Of a DNA stretch of 64,000 nucleotides, positions 7,366 to 16,195 are shown in pieces; position 1 is the stretch's first letter; the number at the start of each line of letters is the position of its first letter. The notes beneath the pieces were generated by a model. That model was given only the letters and a program-made list of their open reading frames with translations, was not told where the DNA came from and did no database searches. Position numbers and translations under genes: made by a program. The stretch is from Oscillospiraceae bacterium (GTDB taxonomy: Bacteria; Bacillota; Clostridia; Oscillospirales; Ruminococcaceae), in assembly GCA_004555865.1 (NCBI GenBank), contig SFJO01000005.1, positions 35,246-99,245 on the forward strand, written 5' to 3'.

Positions 7366-8667
7366 TCAAGCCCGCTGCTTCAAAAGGCTCAGCCCGGCCC
7401 CCAGCGCCAGGAACACCAGACAGGGGCACAGCCAGCCTAGGCCCTGTGCATACAGGGGAAGGACCTGCAGCCCATCGGTGAGGGCGGCGGGCAGCACCCC
7501 GGCCCTGGCCGCCAGCAGCGCCGCGCTGGCCGCCAACGTGCCCCAGCCCGCAATGGGGTACAGCAGGGGCAGGGTTTCTGTCTTTGGCAGGTAGGCCAGC
7601 AGAATCAGCACCAGCACGATGGGGTACAGCAGGTTCAGCACCGGCACCGACAGGGCCAGAATCTGGTTCAGCCCCACGTTGGAGATGCCCACGCTGATGA
7701 GCGCGAACAGGGCCACCCAGGCCGGGTAAGAAACTTTGGGCAGCCGCTGGTGAAAGTAGCTGGCGCAGCTGGAAAGCAGCCCCACGCAGGTGTTCAGGCA
7801 GGCCACCACAAAAATGGCGGCCAGCAGGGCCATGCCGCCCCGGCCGTACACGCTGCCCGCCAGCTGGCTGAGCACCTGCGCGCCGTTTTTGGCCCCGGGC
7901 CAGGCCCCGCCGCTCACGCCGCCGATGTGGGCCAGGCATAGGTAGATGACCCCCAGCAGCACACCTGCGCCCAACCCGTCCAGCGCGGCCTCGGTGCGGA
8001 TGGCGCGGGCCTCGGTCAGGCCCAGGGCACGCAGGTTCAGGGCGATGACCGAGCCGAATACCAGTGCCGCAATGGCGTCCATGGTCTGGTAGCCGTCCAG
8101 AAAGCCCTGAATGACAGGGTGGGTCTGATAGGCTTCGGCCGCGGCCCCGTAGGGGTGCGGGGCCAGCAGGCAGCCCACAAACAGCGCCCCGATGAGGGCC
8201 AGCAGCAGCGGGCAGAGTATCTTGCCCAGCCGCTGGGTGAGGGCGTCCGGCTTCAGGGCGATCAGCCCGGCCACCACAAAGAACACCAGGCTGTACGCCA
8301 GCTGCCACAGGGGCAGGCGGGTGCTGCCCTCCAGCGCGGCCTGGGCCACCATTTCAAAGCTGGTGCTGGCGGTGCGGGGAATGGCCAGCCCCGGCCCGAT
8401 GGCCAGATAGATCAGCAGCGGAAACACCGCCGCAAAGGCGGGGTGTACCCGGGCGGCCAGCCGGTGCAGGTCACCTGCCCGGGTGACGGCCATGACCCCC
8501 AGCACCGGGAACCCGACGGCCGTCAGACAGAACCCGGCCATGGCAGGCCAGGTGTTCTGCCCGGCCTGGGCCGCCAGAAACGGCGGGAAGATCAGGTTGC
8601 CCGCACCAAAAAACAGCGAAAACACAGTAAGGATCATCAGCAGCCGGTGATGGGCTGTGCGTTTCAT
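7366..8667 (-). CDS. brnQ: Branched-chain amino-acid:cation symporter (LIVCS family)
   Basis: A 433-residue polytopic membrane protein with about 12 hydrophobic segments. The N-terminal FSLFFGAGNLIFPP motif is diagnostic of BrnQ, the Na+- or H+-coupled importer of Leu/Ile/Val. I start at MKRTAHHRLL because AAAGGAGGAG lies 8 bases before that ATG; an upstream in-frame ATG at 8715 has no such site. It has its own extended -10 promoter (8743-8772) and reads away from the neighbouring alanine symporter gene, so two amino-acid importers share a divergent regulatory region. Confidence 0.92.
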   Translation of the reverse strand: MKRTAHHRLLMILTVFSLFFGAGNLIFPPFLAAQAGQNTWPAMAGFCLTAVGFPVLGVMAVTRAGDLHRLAARVHPAFAAVFPLLIYLAIGPGLAIPRTASTSFEMVAQAALEGSTRLPLWQLAYSLVFFVVAGLIALKPDALTQRLGKILCPLLLALIGALFVGCLLAPHPYGAAAEAYQTHPVIQGFLDGYQTMDAIAALVFGSVIALNLRALGLTEARAIRTEAALDGLGAGVLLGVIYLCLAHIGGVSGGAWPGAKNGAQVLSQLAGSVYGRGGMALLAAIFVVACLNTCVGLLSSCASYFHQRLPKVSYPAWVALFALISVGISNVGLNQILALSVPVLNLLYPIVLVLILLAYLPKTETLPLLYPIAGWGTLAASAALLAARAGVLPAALTDGLQVLPLYAQGLGWLCPCLVFLALGAGLSLLKQRA

Positions 8668-8742
8668 GAAGAATCTCCTCCTTTGGGCCGCTGCGGACGA
8701 AAAAACGGTCTGCAAATGTAGGAGCGGCTGGAATATTCTTTC

Positions 8743-8772
8743 AGTATAACACAGATCTTAAAAAACTACCAA
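8743..8772 (-). promoter_or_regulatory. Extended -10 promoter of brnQ
   Basis: On the minus strand TTGGTA, 18 bases, TATACT, with a TGT extension (TGTTATACT). The transcript start falls about 65 bases before the ATG. Confidence 0.7.
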
Positions 8773-8883
8773 ATCAGCGGAACATTTTTGTGCGCAGAGT
8801 GCGGGCATATTCGCCCCGAAACGGGAATACAGGTGGAACAACGTCTGCACGTCAACCGGGCCAAATGCAGAGGAGGGGCCATC

Positions 8884-10185
8884 ATGGGGCAATGGATCGA
8901 AACGCTGGACCGGCTCGTATGGGGGCCGGGGCTGCTGGCGGCGCTGCTGCTGACCGGGGGAATGCTCACGGTGCGGCTGCGCTTTCTGCCCTGGCGCAGG
9001 CTGCCCTGGGCGTTGGGGCAGGCGCTGCGGCCGGGAAACGCGAACGGAACCGGGTTAAGCCCCTTTCAGGCGCTGATGACCAGCCTTGCGGCCACCGTGG
9101 GCACCGGCACCATTGTGGGGGTGGCCAGCGCCATGGTGCTGGGCGGGCCGGGGGTCCTGGCTTGGATGTGGCTGAGCGCGGCGGCGGGCATGGCCACAAA
9201 ATTTGCTGAGTGTACGCTGGCCTCCCGCTGGCGCACGGCCCAGGGCGGGGGCGGGCCAATGAACGTGCTGCAAATGGGGGTGGGCGGCCGCCTGGGCCGG
9301 GTGCTGGCGGTGCTGTGGGCCGCCTTTGCCCTCTGTGCGGCCTTCGGCATCGGCTGCCTGACCCAGGCCAACGCCCTGGCGGAGATTGCCCGGCGACGCT
9401 GGGGGCTGCCGCCGCTGTGGGCGGGGCTGGCGCTGGCCGCCCTCAGCCTGGCGGTGCTGGCGGGCGGGGCCAAACGGGTGGGCGCCGTGTGCGGGGCGCT
9501 GGTGCCGGTGATGGGGCTGGTGTATCTGGCGGCGGCCTGGGCCGCCCTGCTTCGGGGCAGGGCACAGCTGCCGGGGGCCTTTGCGGAGATTCTGGCCGGC
9601 GCGGTGCGCCCCGGCGCTTGGCAGCGCGCCGCCCGGTGGGGCATTGCCTGCGGGGTGTTCAGCCACGAGGCGGGGCTGGGCAGCGCCGGCATTGCGGCGG
9701 CGGCCGCCCGCACCGATCACCCAGCCCGGCAGGGCTACGTGGCCATGACGGGGGTGTTTCTGGACGCCATGGTGCTGTGCACCCTCACCGGGCTGGTGCT
9801 GGCGGTTTCGGGGGTGCTGGGCCGGGCCGGTACGCCGGAGGGGCTGGCCGCCCGGGCCTTCGGGCAGCTGCTTGGCCCGGCGGGAACACTGGCGGTGGAC
9901 CTGAGCCTGGGGCTGTTCGCGCTTTCCACGCTGCTGGGGTGGGAATTTTACGGCGAGACGGCCCTGTGCTTTCTCACCGAAGGGCGCGGGTGCCGAGGCT
10001 ACCGGCTGGCCTGGTGCGCTGCGGCGCTGTCAGGGGCCTGCCTGACCCTGCGCCGGGCCTGGACGGCGGCCGAGCTGTGCAACGGTCTGCTGGCGCTGCC
10101 CAACCTGGCGGCCCTGTGGCTGCTGCACGGCCAGGTGGAGCAGCTGTGCCGGGAGTTTGAGGAAAAGCGGAACGGCACGCGGTAG
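8884..10185 (+). CDS. Alanine/glycine:cation symporter (AGCS family)
   Basis: A 433-residue multi-spanning membrane protein. The AGCS signature is clear: SPFQALMTSLAATVGTGTIV and GMATKFAECTLASRWR in the first third, and GVFSHEAGLGSAGIAAAAA in the second half. It imports alanine or glycine with Na+ in characterised relatives. The ATG at 8884 follows AGAGGAGGGG; an earlier in-frame start would add 32 poorly conserved residues. It is slightly shorter at the C-terminus than typical 450-490-residue members. The 5' region is shared with brnQ. Confidence 0.9.
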   Translation: MGQWIETLDRLVWGPGLLAALLLTGGMLTVRLRFLPWRRLPWALGQALRPGNANGTGLSPFQALMTSLAATVGTGTIVGVASAMVLGGPGVLAWMWLSAAAGMATKFAECTLASRWRTAQGGGGPMNVLQMGVGGRLGRVLAVLWAAFALCAAFGIGCLTQANALAEIARRRWGLPPLWAGLALAALSLAVLAGGAKRVGAVCGALVPVMGLVYLAAAWAALLRGRAQLPGAFAEILAGAVRPGAWQRAARWGIACGVFSHEAGLGSAGIAAAAARTDHPARQGYVAMTGVFLDAMVLCTLTGLVLAVSGVLGRAGTPEGLAARAFGQLLGPAGTLAVDLSLGLFALSTLLGWEFYGETALCFLTEGRGCRGYRLAWCAAALSGACLTLRRAWTAAELCNGLLALPNLAALWLLHGQVEQLCREFEEKRNGTR

Positions 10186-10209
10186 GGCAGGGGACGGCTT
10201 TGCCGCCCT

Positions 10210-10253
10210 CAAAAACGCCAACAAGGGCCTGCCCCATGCGGGGCAGGCCCTTG
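10210..10253 (-). terminator. Terminator of the first GGT gene
   Basis: A perfect 14-bp stem (CAAGGGCCTGCCCC, 10222-10235, with 10240-10253) and loop ATGC. On the minus strand it is followed by TTGGCGTTTTT. It also separates the convergent AGCS gene. Confidence 0.8.
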
Positions 10254-10294
10254 TCTCGATTCAGTTAGAACGCGTCAGCGCTCGGTGCAGACGA

Positions 10295-12097
10295 TTAGTT
10301 CACGCCCACAGCCTTGCCGTCCTGACGAGGATCGGCGGTGCCGTACAGGGTGCCGTCGTCCATGAACATGATGCACTGGAAGGCACCGGAACGGGTGGTC
10401 TTCAGTTCGCCATGGCCCATCTCGGTCAGCTTGGCGATGGTCTCATCGGTCAGAGCGTACTGCTCGTAACCCTTCAGAGGCTCTTCGTACTGCAGGTTGT
10501 TCTTGTTGCTGCAGTTCCAGATCTTGGGCACGCTGATGGCAGTGTGCAGATCCATCTTGCTGTCGATCACGCGGCTGATAACCTCGGCCACGCCGGAGAA
10601 GATGCGGGAACCGCCGGGGGTGCCCAGAACCAGGAAGGGAGATCCGTCAGGCTTCAGAACCACGGTGGGGCTCATGGAGCTCAGAGGCTTCTTACCGGGC
10701 TCGATCTTGTTGACGCTCTCGGGATCGGTGGAGAAGTCGTCCATCTGGTTGTTCATCATGAAGCCGTAGCCGTCAACCATCACGCCGCTGCCGAAGTAGT
10801 AGTTGATGGTCTTGGTGATGGCAACGCAGTTGCCGTCTACGTCAGCCACGGAGAAGTGGGTGGTGTCGGTGTGCTCGTAGGGGCTCGGATCGTCGGGAGC
10901 AGCCTGCTCCATGGCAACGTTCAGGTCGATGTCCTGAGCGCGCTTGTCTGCGTAAGCCTGGCTGGTCAGACCGCCCAGAGGCACGGAGACAAAGTTGGTG
11001 TCGGCCATGTACTTGGCACGGTCGGCGAAAGCGAGCTTGAAGGTCTCGGCGAACAGATGCACGTACTCAGCGGAGTTGACCTCCATGCTGGCCATGTCAA
11101 AGTTCTCCAGGATGTTCAGGATCTCGATCAGGTGAGTGCCGCCGGAAGAGGGCGGGGGGCTGGAGATAACGGTGTAGCCGCGGTAATCGCCGGTAACAGG
11201 CTTCAGCTCGTGCACTTCGTAGCCAGCCAGATCGTCCATGGTCATCACGCCGTCGTACTTAGCCAGGGTAGCAACCATGGCCTCGCCGATCTCGCCCTTG
11301 TAGAAAGCATCGGCGCCCTGATCGGCGATCAGCTGCAGAGCCTTGCCCAGATCGGGGTTGGTGATCACAGAGCCCTCTTCCCAGGGCAGGCCGTTCTCGT
11401 CCAGGTAAACCTTCGACATCTCGGGGAACTTCTGAGTCTTCTCGTAAGCGTCAGAAATGGCGTTGGCGCAGTAAGCAGAAACAGTGAAGCCTTCGTTGGC
11501 GATGCGGATGGCAGGCTCCATGACCTCTTCGCGGCTCATGGTGCCGTGGTGCTCCAGCAGGTACAGCAGGCCGGCAACCTCACCGGGCACGCCGGAAGCC
11601 AGGCCGCCCTCCTGGGTGTTGCCGTTGTTCTCGCCGCTGGCATCCACATACAGATCCAGAGTGGCAGCCGCGGGGGCAACCTCACGGAAGTCGATGAAGA
11701 AGTTCTCGCCCTCAGCGGTGTGGATGGTGGCCAAACCGCCGCCGCCCAGGCCGGAGGTGAAGGGCTCGCAGACGCCCAGGGCAAAGCCCATAGCCACGGC
11801 TGCGTCAACGGCGTTGCCGCCCTTGGCCATGATTTCGGCGCCAACCTGAGAAACCTCATACTTGGACGCGGTGGCCATCGCCTTGGTGGAGGTGGCGTCG
11901 CGGCCGGTGGTCACGCGGTTGCCGTCAGCGTCAACAGTGACGAAGCCTTCCGTGGAGTACGCAGGGGTTTTTGCAGGCTCTTTCGAGGCAGCGGGCTCCG
12001 AAGAGGCCGCGCTGGAGGAGCTTGCCGCCTGGCCGCAGGCTGCAAGGTTCAGAACCATTGCCAGCGCCAGAACAAGGGAACAGAGCTTTCTTTTCAT
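10295..12097 (-). CDS. ggt: Gamma-glutamyltransferase lipoprotein, paralogue 1
   Basis: A 600-residue exported lipoprotein (signal peptide with lipobox LNLAAC, then a Ser/Ala/Pro linker). The GGT precursor fold is complete: KGGNAVDAAVA, SGLGGGG, the substrate-binding Arg in DFREVAPAAA, the auto-cleavage/catalytic Thr in DTTHFSVADVDGN (near residue 410), PLSSMSPT and the oxyanion loop GTPGGSRI. It should self-cleave into two subunits and hydrolyse or transfer gamma-glutamyl groups outside the membrane. Of the three paralogues here it keeps the most canonical active site. Codon choice (CGT, GTT, TTC-rich) suggests strong expression. It is transcribed divergently from paralogue 2 across a 714-bp region. 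The physiological substrate is not evident; poly-gamma-glutamate or gamma-glutamyl peptides are the candidates. Confidence 0.93.
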   Translation of the reverse strand: MKRKLCSLVLALAMVLNLAACGQAASSSSAASSEPAASKEPAKTPAYSTEGFVTVDADGNRVTTGRDATSTKAMATASKYEVSQVGAEIMAKGGNAVDAAVAMGFALGVCEPFTSGLGGGGLATIHTAEGENFFIDFREVAPAAATLDLYVDASGENNGNTQEGGLASGVPGEVAGLLYLLEHHGTMSREEVMEPAIRIANEGFTVSAYCANAISDAYEKTQKFPEMSKVYLDENGLPWEEGSVITNPDLGKALQLIADQGADAFYKGEIGEAMVATLAKYDGVMTMDDLAGYEVHELKPVTGDYRGYTVISSPPPSSGGTHLIEILNILENFDMASMEVNSAEYVHLFAETFKLAFADRAKYMADTNFVSVPLGGLTSQAYADKRAQDIDLNVAMEQAAPDDPSPYEHTDTTHFSVADVDGNCVAITKTINYYFGSGVMVDGYGFMMNNQMDDFSTDPESVNKIEPGKKPLSSMSPTVVLKPDGSPFLVLGTPGGSRIFSGVAEVISRVIDSKMDLHTAISVPKIWNCSNKNNLQYEEPLKGYEQYALTDETIAKLTEMGHGELKTTRSGAFQCIMFMDDGTLYGTADPRQDGKAVGVN

Positions 12098-12369
12098 GTT
12101 GTGTCTCCTTTCTGGTGGGTATACGGGCCGCAGAAGAACGGTCTGGATTCTTTTGCGGCAACAATATGCCGGAACGGCATGTTGTTACAGAAATAAAAAT
12201 GGAGAAGCCGCCCCACGCGGGGCCAGAAATGAAAGTGCTATGCAGAAAACGGTATATTTTTGCAAAATGAGACGACTGGTACAATTGCACACAGGAAAAA
12301 TGCAAAAAGCGTACAAAACCTTGCACGCAAATTGGCGAATCTCACAAAAACTTTGCCTTCTGTGCTTTT

Positions 12370-12399
12370 ATACTAGCACGAAGAGAAACATACTCGCAA
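12370..12399 (-). promoter_or_regulatory. Candidate promoter of GGT paralogue 1
   Basis: On the minus strand TTGCGA, 18 bases, TAGTAT(AAA). The resulting 5' leader would be about 265 nt. The match is partial. Confidence 0.4.
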
Positions 12400-12619
12400 T
12401 ATTTTCTCTTATTTCTCTGAAAAAATGTGTCAGCTTTGTGATGGCTCTGTATCAATTTTGTCAAAATCGCAAGAGAATGAATCCGCCCCCGGTACTCCGC
12501 GCCGCAGAAAGCACGGCGCAGCAAAGCGGCCCCCGCCCGCAGCCCGGGGCGGGGGCCTTGTGCAAACTGTACAGCTGCGGGGAAACCGCCGAGATAAAAA
12601 AGGGAAAAAGGCATGATGC

Positions 12620-12648
12620 TTGACAAGCCGGAGCAATCCTGTTACAAA
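12620..12648 (+). promoter_or_regulatory. Candidate promoter of GGT paralogue 2 / pgs operon
   Basis: A perfect -35 TTGACA, 17 bases, then TACAAA. It precedes the GGT2-pgsBCW genes by about 165 bases. Confidence 0.55.
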
Positions 12649-12690
12649 CAAAAGTAGTGATAAACTGGCGGGGATGATTCCTATTTATAA

Positions 12691-12725
12691 AAAGCCGCCG
12701 GTTCCCGTGGCCGGTGCGGCGCTTT
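12691..12725 (+). promoter_or_regulatory. Leader hairpin upstream of GGT paralogue 2
   Basis: AAAGCCGCCGG pairs with CCGGTGCGGCGCTTT with small bulges, placed between the candidate promoter and the start codon. No long T-run follows, so attenuation is possible but unproven. Confidence 0.4.
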
Positions 12726-12811
12726 GCAAACGGCGAAACGTAAAAAGCAGCGCAGTGGCGCGCCGTACAGCAGAAGCCTCACACCCCGTATTTTAAGGGA
12801 GGAAGTTTGCC

Positions 12812-14551
12812 ATGAACAAACGAAACGGTTTGCTTCGCCTTGCGTCGGCGGCCCTTGCAGCCGCCCTGTGCCTGACGGCCTGCGGCGCGCCTGCGGCCAG
12901 CAGCGCACCCCAGCCCACCGAGACCCCGGCCGCCGTGGGCGGCGAAAACGTCACCCTGGGCGGCCGGGATGCCCAGGGCCAGAACGGCGTGGTGTCCACC
13001 GGCCGGGCCGAGGCCACCCAGATCGGCGTGGACGTGCTGAAGGCCGGCGGCAACGCGGTGGATGCGGCCGTGGCCATCGGCTTTGCCCTGGGCGTGTGCG
13101 AGCAGCAGTCCTCGGGCATTGGCGGCGGCGGCTTTATGATGGTGCGCTTTGCCAAAACCGGCGAGATCAAGTTTCTGGATTTCCGGGATGAATCCGCCGC
13201 GGCGGCCAGCCTGGATATGTGGACCGTGGACGAGAACGGCAAGGTGGCCGGGGACGAAAACAAGATCGGTGCCAAGGCCGTGGCGGTGCCCGGCGAGGTG
13301 AAGGGGATGCTCTATGCCCTGGACAACTACGGCACCATGAGCCGGGAAGAGGCAATGGCCCCGGCCATTCAGCTGGCCGAGGAGGGCTTTACCGTCTCGG
13401 ACATCACCAGCCGGGACATCAAGGATGCTTACGGCACCATCATCCGCTTCCCCGCCACCGAGAAGCTGTATCTGGACGAGAACGGCTTCCCCTATGAGCC
13501 GGGCGACACCATCCGGAACCCGGACCTGGCGGCCACCCTGCGCACCATTGCCGCCGAGGGCGAAAGCGCCTTCTACACCGGCGACATTGCCCAAAAGATC
13601 GTGGACGCGGTGCAGGCCGAGGGCGGCTGCCTGACCATGGAGGACATGGCAAACTACGAAATTCACGTGGGCGAGCCGGTGCACGGCACCTACCGCGGTT
13701 ATGACGTGTATTCGTCCAATCTGCCCTCCTCCGGCGGCAGCATCATTCTGGAGATCCTGAACATTCTGGAAAACTTCGATGTGGGCGGCATGGACCCGGA
13801 AAGCCCGGAGTACTTCCACCTGCTCAGCGAGGCCTTTAAGCTGGGCTTTGCCGACCGCACCAAATACATGGGCGACCCCGCCTATGTGGATGTGCCGGTG
13901 AGCGGCATTACGAACAAGGACTATGCCGCCCAGCTGGCGGCTTCCATTGACCCGGAGCACAGCCAGACCTACGAGGCGGGCGACCCCTGGCCCTTTGAGT
14001 CGGAATCCACCACCCACTACTCCATCATGGACGCGGAGGGCAATATGGTGGCCGTGACCAAAACCGTGGACGCCACCTTTGCCTCCGGTCTGGTGGCCGA
14101 GGGCACCGGCATTCTGCTGAACGACACCCTGTTTGACTTCTCGGTGGACCCGGAAAGCCCCAACGTAGTGGCCGGTTCCAAGCGGCCGCTCTCCAGCATG
14201 AGCCCCACCCTGATCCTGAAGGACGGGCAGCCCTTTATGAGCCTGGGCGCCCCCGGCACCACCCGCATCATCACCGGCGTGGCCCAGGTAATCAGCAAGG
14301 TGATCGACCACGGCATGGACATTCAGGACGCCATTGACGCGGTGCGGATGCACGACGACTTCGGCACCCTGATTCTGGAGGACCGGGTGAGCCAGGAGAC
14401 CAAGGACAAGCTCACCGCCATGGGCCATGAGCTGAACACCGGCGAGGTGTGGTTTACCTTCCCCTGTGTGCAGGCCTGTATGCGCACGGAGAACGGCATC
14501 CTGCGCGGCGCTGCCGACCCCCGGCGGGACGGCCTGGCCATGGGGTATTGA
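12812..14551 (+). CDS. ggt: Gamma-glutamyltransferase lipoprotein, paralogue 2 (first gene of the pgs cluster)
   Basis: A 579-residue exported lipoprotein (lipobox LCLTAC, then a Pro/Thr/Ala linker). It keeps KAGGNAVDAAVA, SGIGGGG and the catalytic Thr in STTHYSIMDAEGN. It departs from the usual pattern at the Arg loop (FRDESAAAA instead of FREMAP-like) and at the oxyanion loop (GAPGTTRI instead of PGGS). It lies 83 bases before pgsB on the same strand, which recalls Bacillus anthracis CapD, a GGT-family enzyme in the capsule operon that cleaves and anchors poly-gamma-glutamate. A CapD-like role is an inference from position. Codon use is GC-rich and ordinary, unlike paralogues 1 and 3. The start follows GGGAGGAAG. 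Confidence 0.9.
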   Translation: MNKRNGLLRLASAALAAALCLTACGAPAASSAPQPTETPAAVGGENVTLGGRDAQGQNGVVSTGRAEATQIGVDVLKAGGNAVDAAVAIGFALGVCEQQSSGIGGGGFMMVRFAKTGEIKFLDFRDESAAAASLDMWTVDENGKVAGDENKIGAKAVAVPGEVKGMLYALDNYGTMSREEAMAPAIQLAEEGFTVSDITSRDIKDAYGTIIRFPATEKLYLDENGFPYEPGDTIRNPDLAATLRTIAAEGESAFYTGDIAQKIVDAVQAEGGCLTMEDMANYEIHVGEPVHGTYRGYDVYSSNLPSSGGSIILEILNILENFDVGGMDPESPEYFHLLSEAFKLGFADRTKYMGDPAYVDVPVSGITNKDYAAQLAASIDPEHSQTYEAGDPWPFESESTTHYSIMDAEGNMVAVTKTVDATFASGLVAEGTGILLNDTLFDFSVDPESPNVVAGSKRPLSSMSPTLILKDGQPFMSLGAPGTTRIITGVAQVISKVIDHGMDIQDAIDAVRMHDDFGTLILEDRVSQETKDKLTAMGHELNTGEVWFTFPCVQACMRTENGILRGAADPRRDGLAMGY

Positions 14552-14585
14552 CGCAGACCGCGCCAAATCCGGATCATTCTTTTTA

Positions 14586-14609
14586 ATTGAATTGCAGCGG
14601 GAATTCAAT
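14586..14609 (+). promoter_or_regulatory. Inverted repeat in the ggt-pgsB gap
   Basis: ATTGAATT (14586-14593) and AATTCAAT (14602-14609) are perfect 8-bp complements. It could be an operator or an mRNA hairpin between the two genes. A TTGAAT/ATTCAA dyad also occurs upstream of the DUF6305-like gene. Confidence 0.4.
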
Positions 14610-14634
14610 CGCATTTGCTGAAAAGGAGGCGTCC

Positions 14635-15765
14635 ATGAAACCCATCACCCTGCTCATCGCCCTGCTGGCGCTGGGGTGGCTGGCTTATCTGGCCTGGGAG
14701 GCCCGGTGCGCCGCCAAGGCCCGGGCGAGCCTTGCCCATGTGGTGCACGTGAACGGCACCCGGGGCAAATCCACCGTCAGTCGCCTGATCGAGGCCGGGC
14801 TGCGGGCAGGCGGGCTGCGGGTGTTCTGCAAAACCACCGGCACCGACCCCATGACCATTGACGTGAAGGGCAGGGAAGAGCCGATCCATCGCCGGGGCAA
14901 GGCCAACATCAAGGAGCAGATCGCCATTCTGCGCCGGGCCGCAGCCCAGAAGGCCCAGGTGCTGGTGGTGGAGTGCATGGCGGTGCACCCGGAATACCAG
15001 TACGCCGCCCAGCACCGCATTCTGAAGGCCGACACCGTGGTCATCACCAACGTGCGGCGGGACCACACGGACGTGATGGGCGAGACCCTGCCGGAAATCT
15101 GCGATGCGCTGTGCAACACGGTGCCGAAAAACGGCGCACTGTTCACCGCCGAGACGGCCCAGGCCCCCCGCATGGGCAAAAAGGCGGCGGCCATGGGCAG
15201 CAGCTTTCATCCCATCCGGCCGGACGGAAGCGAGCCGGGCTTCGATTTTGCCGAGAACATCGCGCTGGCTCTGGCGGTGTGCGAGCATCTGGGGGTGGAC
15301 CGGCAGACGGCCCTTTCCGGCATGGCCCACTTCAAGCGGGACCCCTATGCCCTCACGGTGCACCGGATGGGTGAGGGCCTGTTTGTGAACGGCCTTTCCA
15401 TCAACGACGTGCAGTCCACCTGCACCGTCTGGCGGGACCTGAAGGGCAAGCTGGGCTGCCGGCGGCTCATCCTGCTGGTGAACAACCGGGCCGACCGGGG
15501 CAGCCGCACCCAGGATATGCTGGCCGTGTGCTGTGAGCTTTGCCCGGACGCGGTGTGGCTGATGGGGGCCAGCCAGGGCTTTATGGCCCGAAGCCTGGCC
15601 AAAAAGCTGCCCGGCACCCCGGTGGAGCGCTTTGCCCGGCCGGAGCTGCTGCCGCTGGACGGGCTTGCCCCGGGCGAAGTGGTATTTGCGGTGGGCAACA
15701 TTGCCCAGGGCGGCCGGGACATCATGGCCCGGGTGCGGCAGGAGGGGACGCTGTATGTACAATGA
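14635..15765 (+). CDS. pgsB: Poly-gamma-glutamate synthase subunit PgsB/CapB
   Basis: A 376-residue ATP-dependent amide ligase related to the Mur ligases. An N-terminal membrane helix (ITLLIALLALGWLAYLAWEA) is followed by the P-loop-like VNGTRGKSTV, the KTTGTDPMTI block, VVECMAVHPEYQ and NVRRDHTDVMG, all hallmarks of PgsB/CapB. With PgsC it polymerises glutamate through gamma-linkages at the membrane. The ATG at 14635 is preceded by AAAAGGAGG. The end overlaps pgsC by 11 bases, implying translational coupling. Confidence 0.93.
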   Translation: MKPITLLIALLALGWLAYLAWEARCAAKARASLAHVVHVNGTRGKSTVSRLIEAGLRAGGLRVFCKTTGTDPMTIDVKGREEPIHRRGKANIKEQIAILRRAAAQKAQVLVVECMAVHPEYQYAAQHRILKADTVVITNVRRDHTDVMGETLPEICDALCNTVPKNGALFTAETAQAPRMGKKAAAMGSSFHPIRPDGSEPGFDFAENIALALAVCEHLGVDRQTALSGMAHFKRDPYALTVHRMGEGLFVNGLSINDVQSTCTVWRDLKGKLGCRRLILLVNNRADRGSRTQDMLAVCCELCPDAVWLMGASQGFMARSLAKKLPGTPVERFARPELLPLDGLAPGEVVFAVGNIAQGGRDIMARVRQEGTLYVQ

Positions 15766-16180
15766 AACGATTCTGCTGGGGGTGGTTCTCAGCCTGATTT
15801 TTACCGAGATCACCGGCCTTTCCGCCGGGCTGATCGTGCCGGGGTATCTGGCGCTGTACCTGCACAGCCCGGGGCGCATTGTATGCACCCTGCTGCTGGC
15901 GGCGGCGGCCGTTGGGCTGTGCAAACTGCTCAGCCAGGTGATGATCCTCTATGGGCGGCGGCGCTTTGCGGTGCTGATGCTGCTCACGTTCTTCCTCAGC
16001 CTGGCGCTGGACGCGGCGGGTCTGCTGCCCTTCAGCCCCATCGGCATTCTGATGCCGGGCATCATTGCCCGGGAATTTGACCGCCAGGGCTTTCGGGACA
16101 GTCTGCTTGCCATGGCCGTCACCACCGGGCTGACCGCGCTGGCCCTGCTTCTGGTGGGCGGCGCTCTGGCCGGGCTGTAA
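15755..16180 (+). CDS. pgsC: Poly-gamma-glutamate biosynthesis membrane protein PgsC/CapC
   Basis: A 141-residue membrane protein with four to five helices, close to the usual 149 residues. The N-terminus MYNETILLGVVLSLIFTEI and the segment GLSAGLIVPGYLALYL are typical of PgsC. It partners with PgsB in synthesis of the polymer. The start ATG lies inside the end of pgsB, with GGAGGGG ahead of it. Confidence 0.92.
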   Translation: MYNETILLGVVLSLIFTEITGLSAGLIVPGYLALYLHSPGRIVCTLLLAAAAVGLCKLLSQVMILYGRRRFAVLMLLTFFLSLALDAAGLLPFSPIGILMPGIIAREFDRQGFRDSLLAMAVTTGLTALALLLVGGALAGL

Positions 16181-16195
16181 AAAGGGGGAAACGCC

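Larger units (their letters stand above)
12098..12811. other. 714-bp intergenic region between divergent GGT genes
   Basis: It holds no convincing gene. It has an AT-rich central part (about 12240-12480), a GC hairpin at 12538-12557, a minus-strand promoter candidate near 12370-12399 and a plus-strand promoter candidate near 12620-12648. Leaders of about 160 nt (plus) and 265 nt (minus) would result. Confidence 0.5.

Noticed and set aside
12779..14614. A 611-codon minus-strand frame opposite GGT paralogue 2
   Set aside because: It is an antisense shadow with His/Gly/Val-rich composition; GGT2 has all family motifs.
15755..15765. The pgsB/pgsC overlap as a possible frameshift error
   Set aside because: Both frames are complete, pgsC has its own ribosome site within pgsB, and the overlap is normal coupling.
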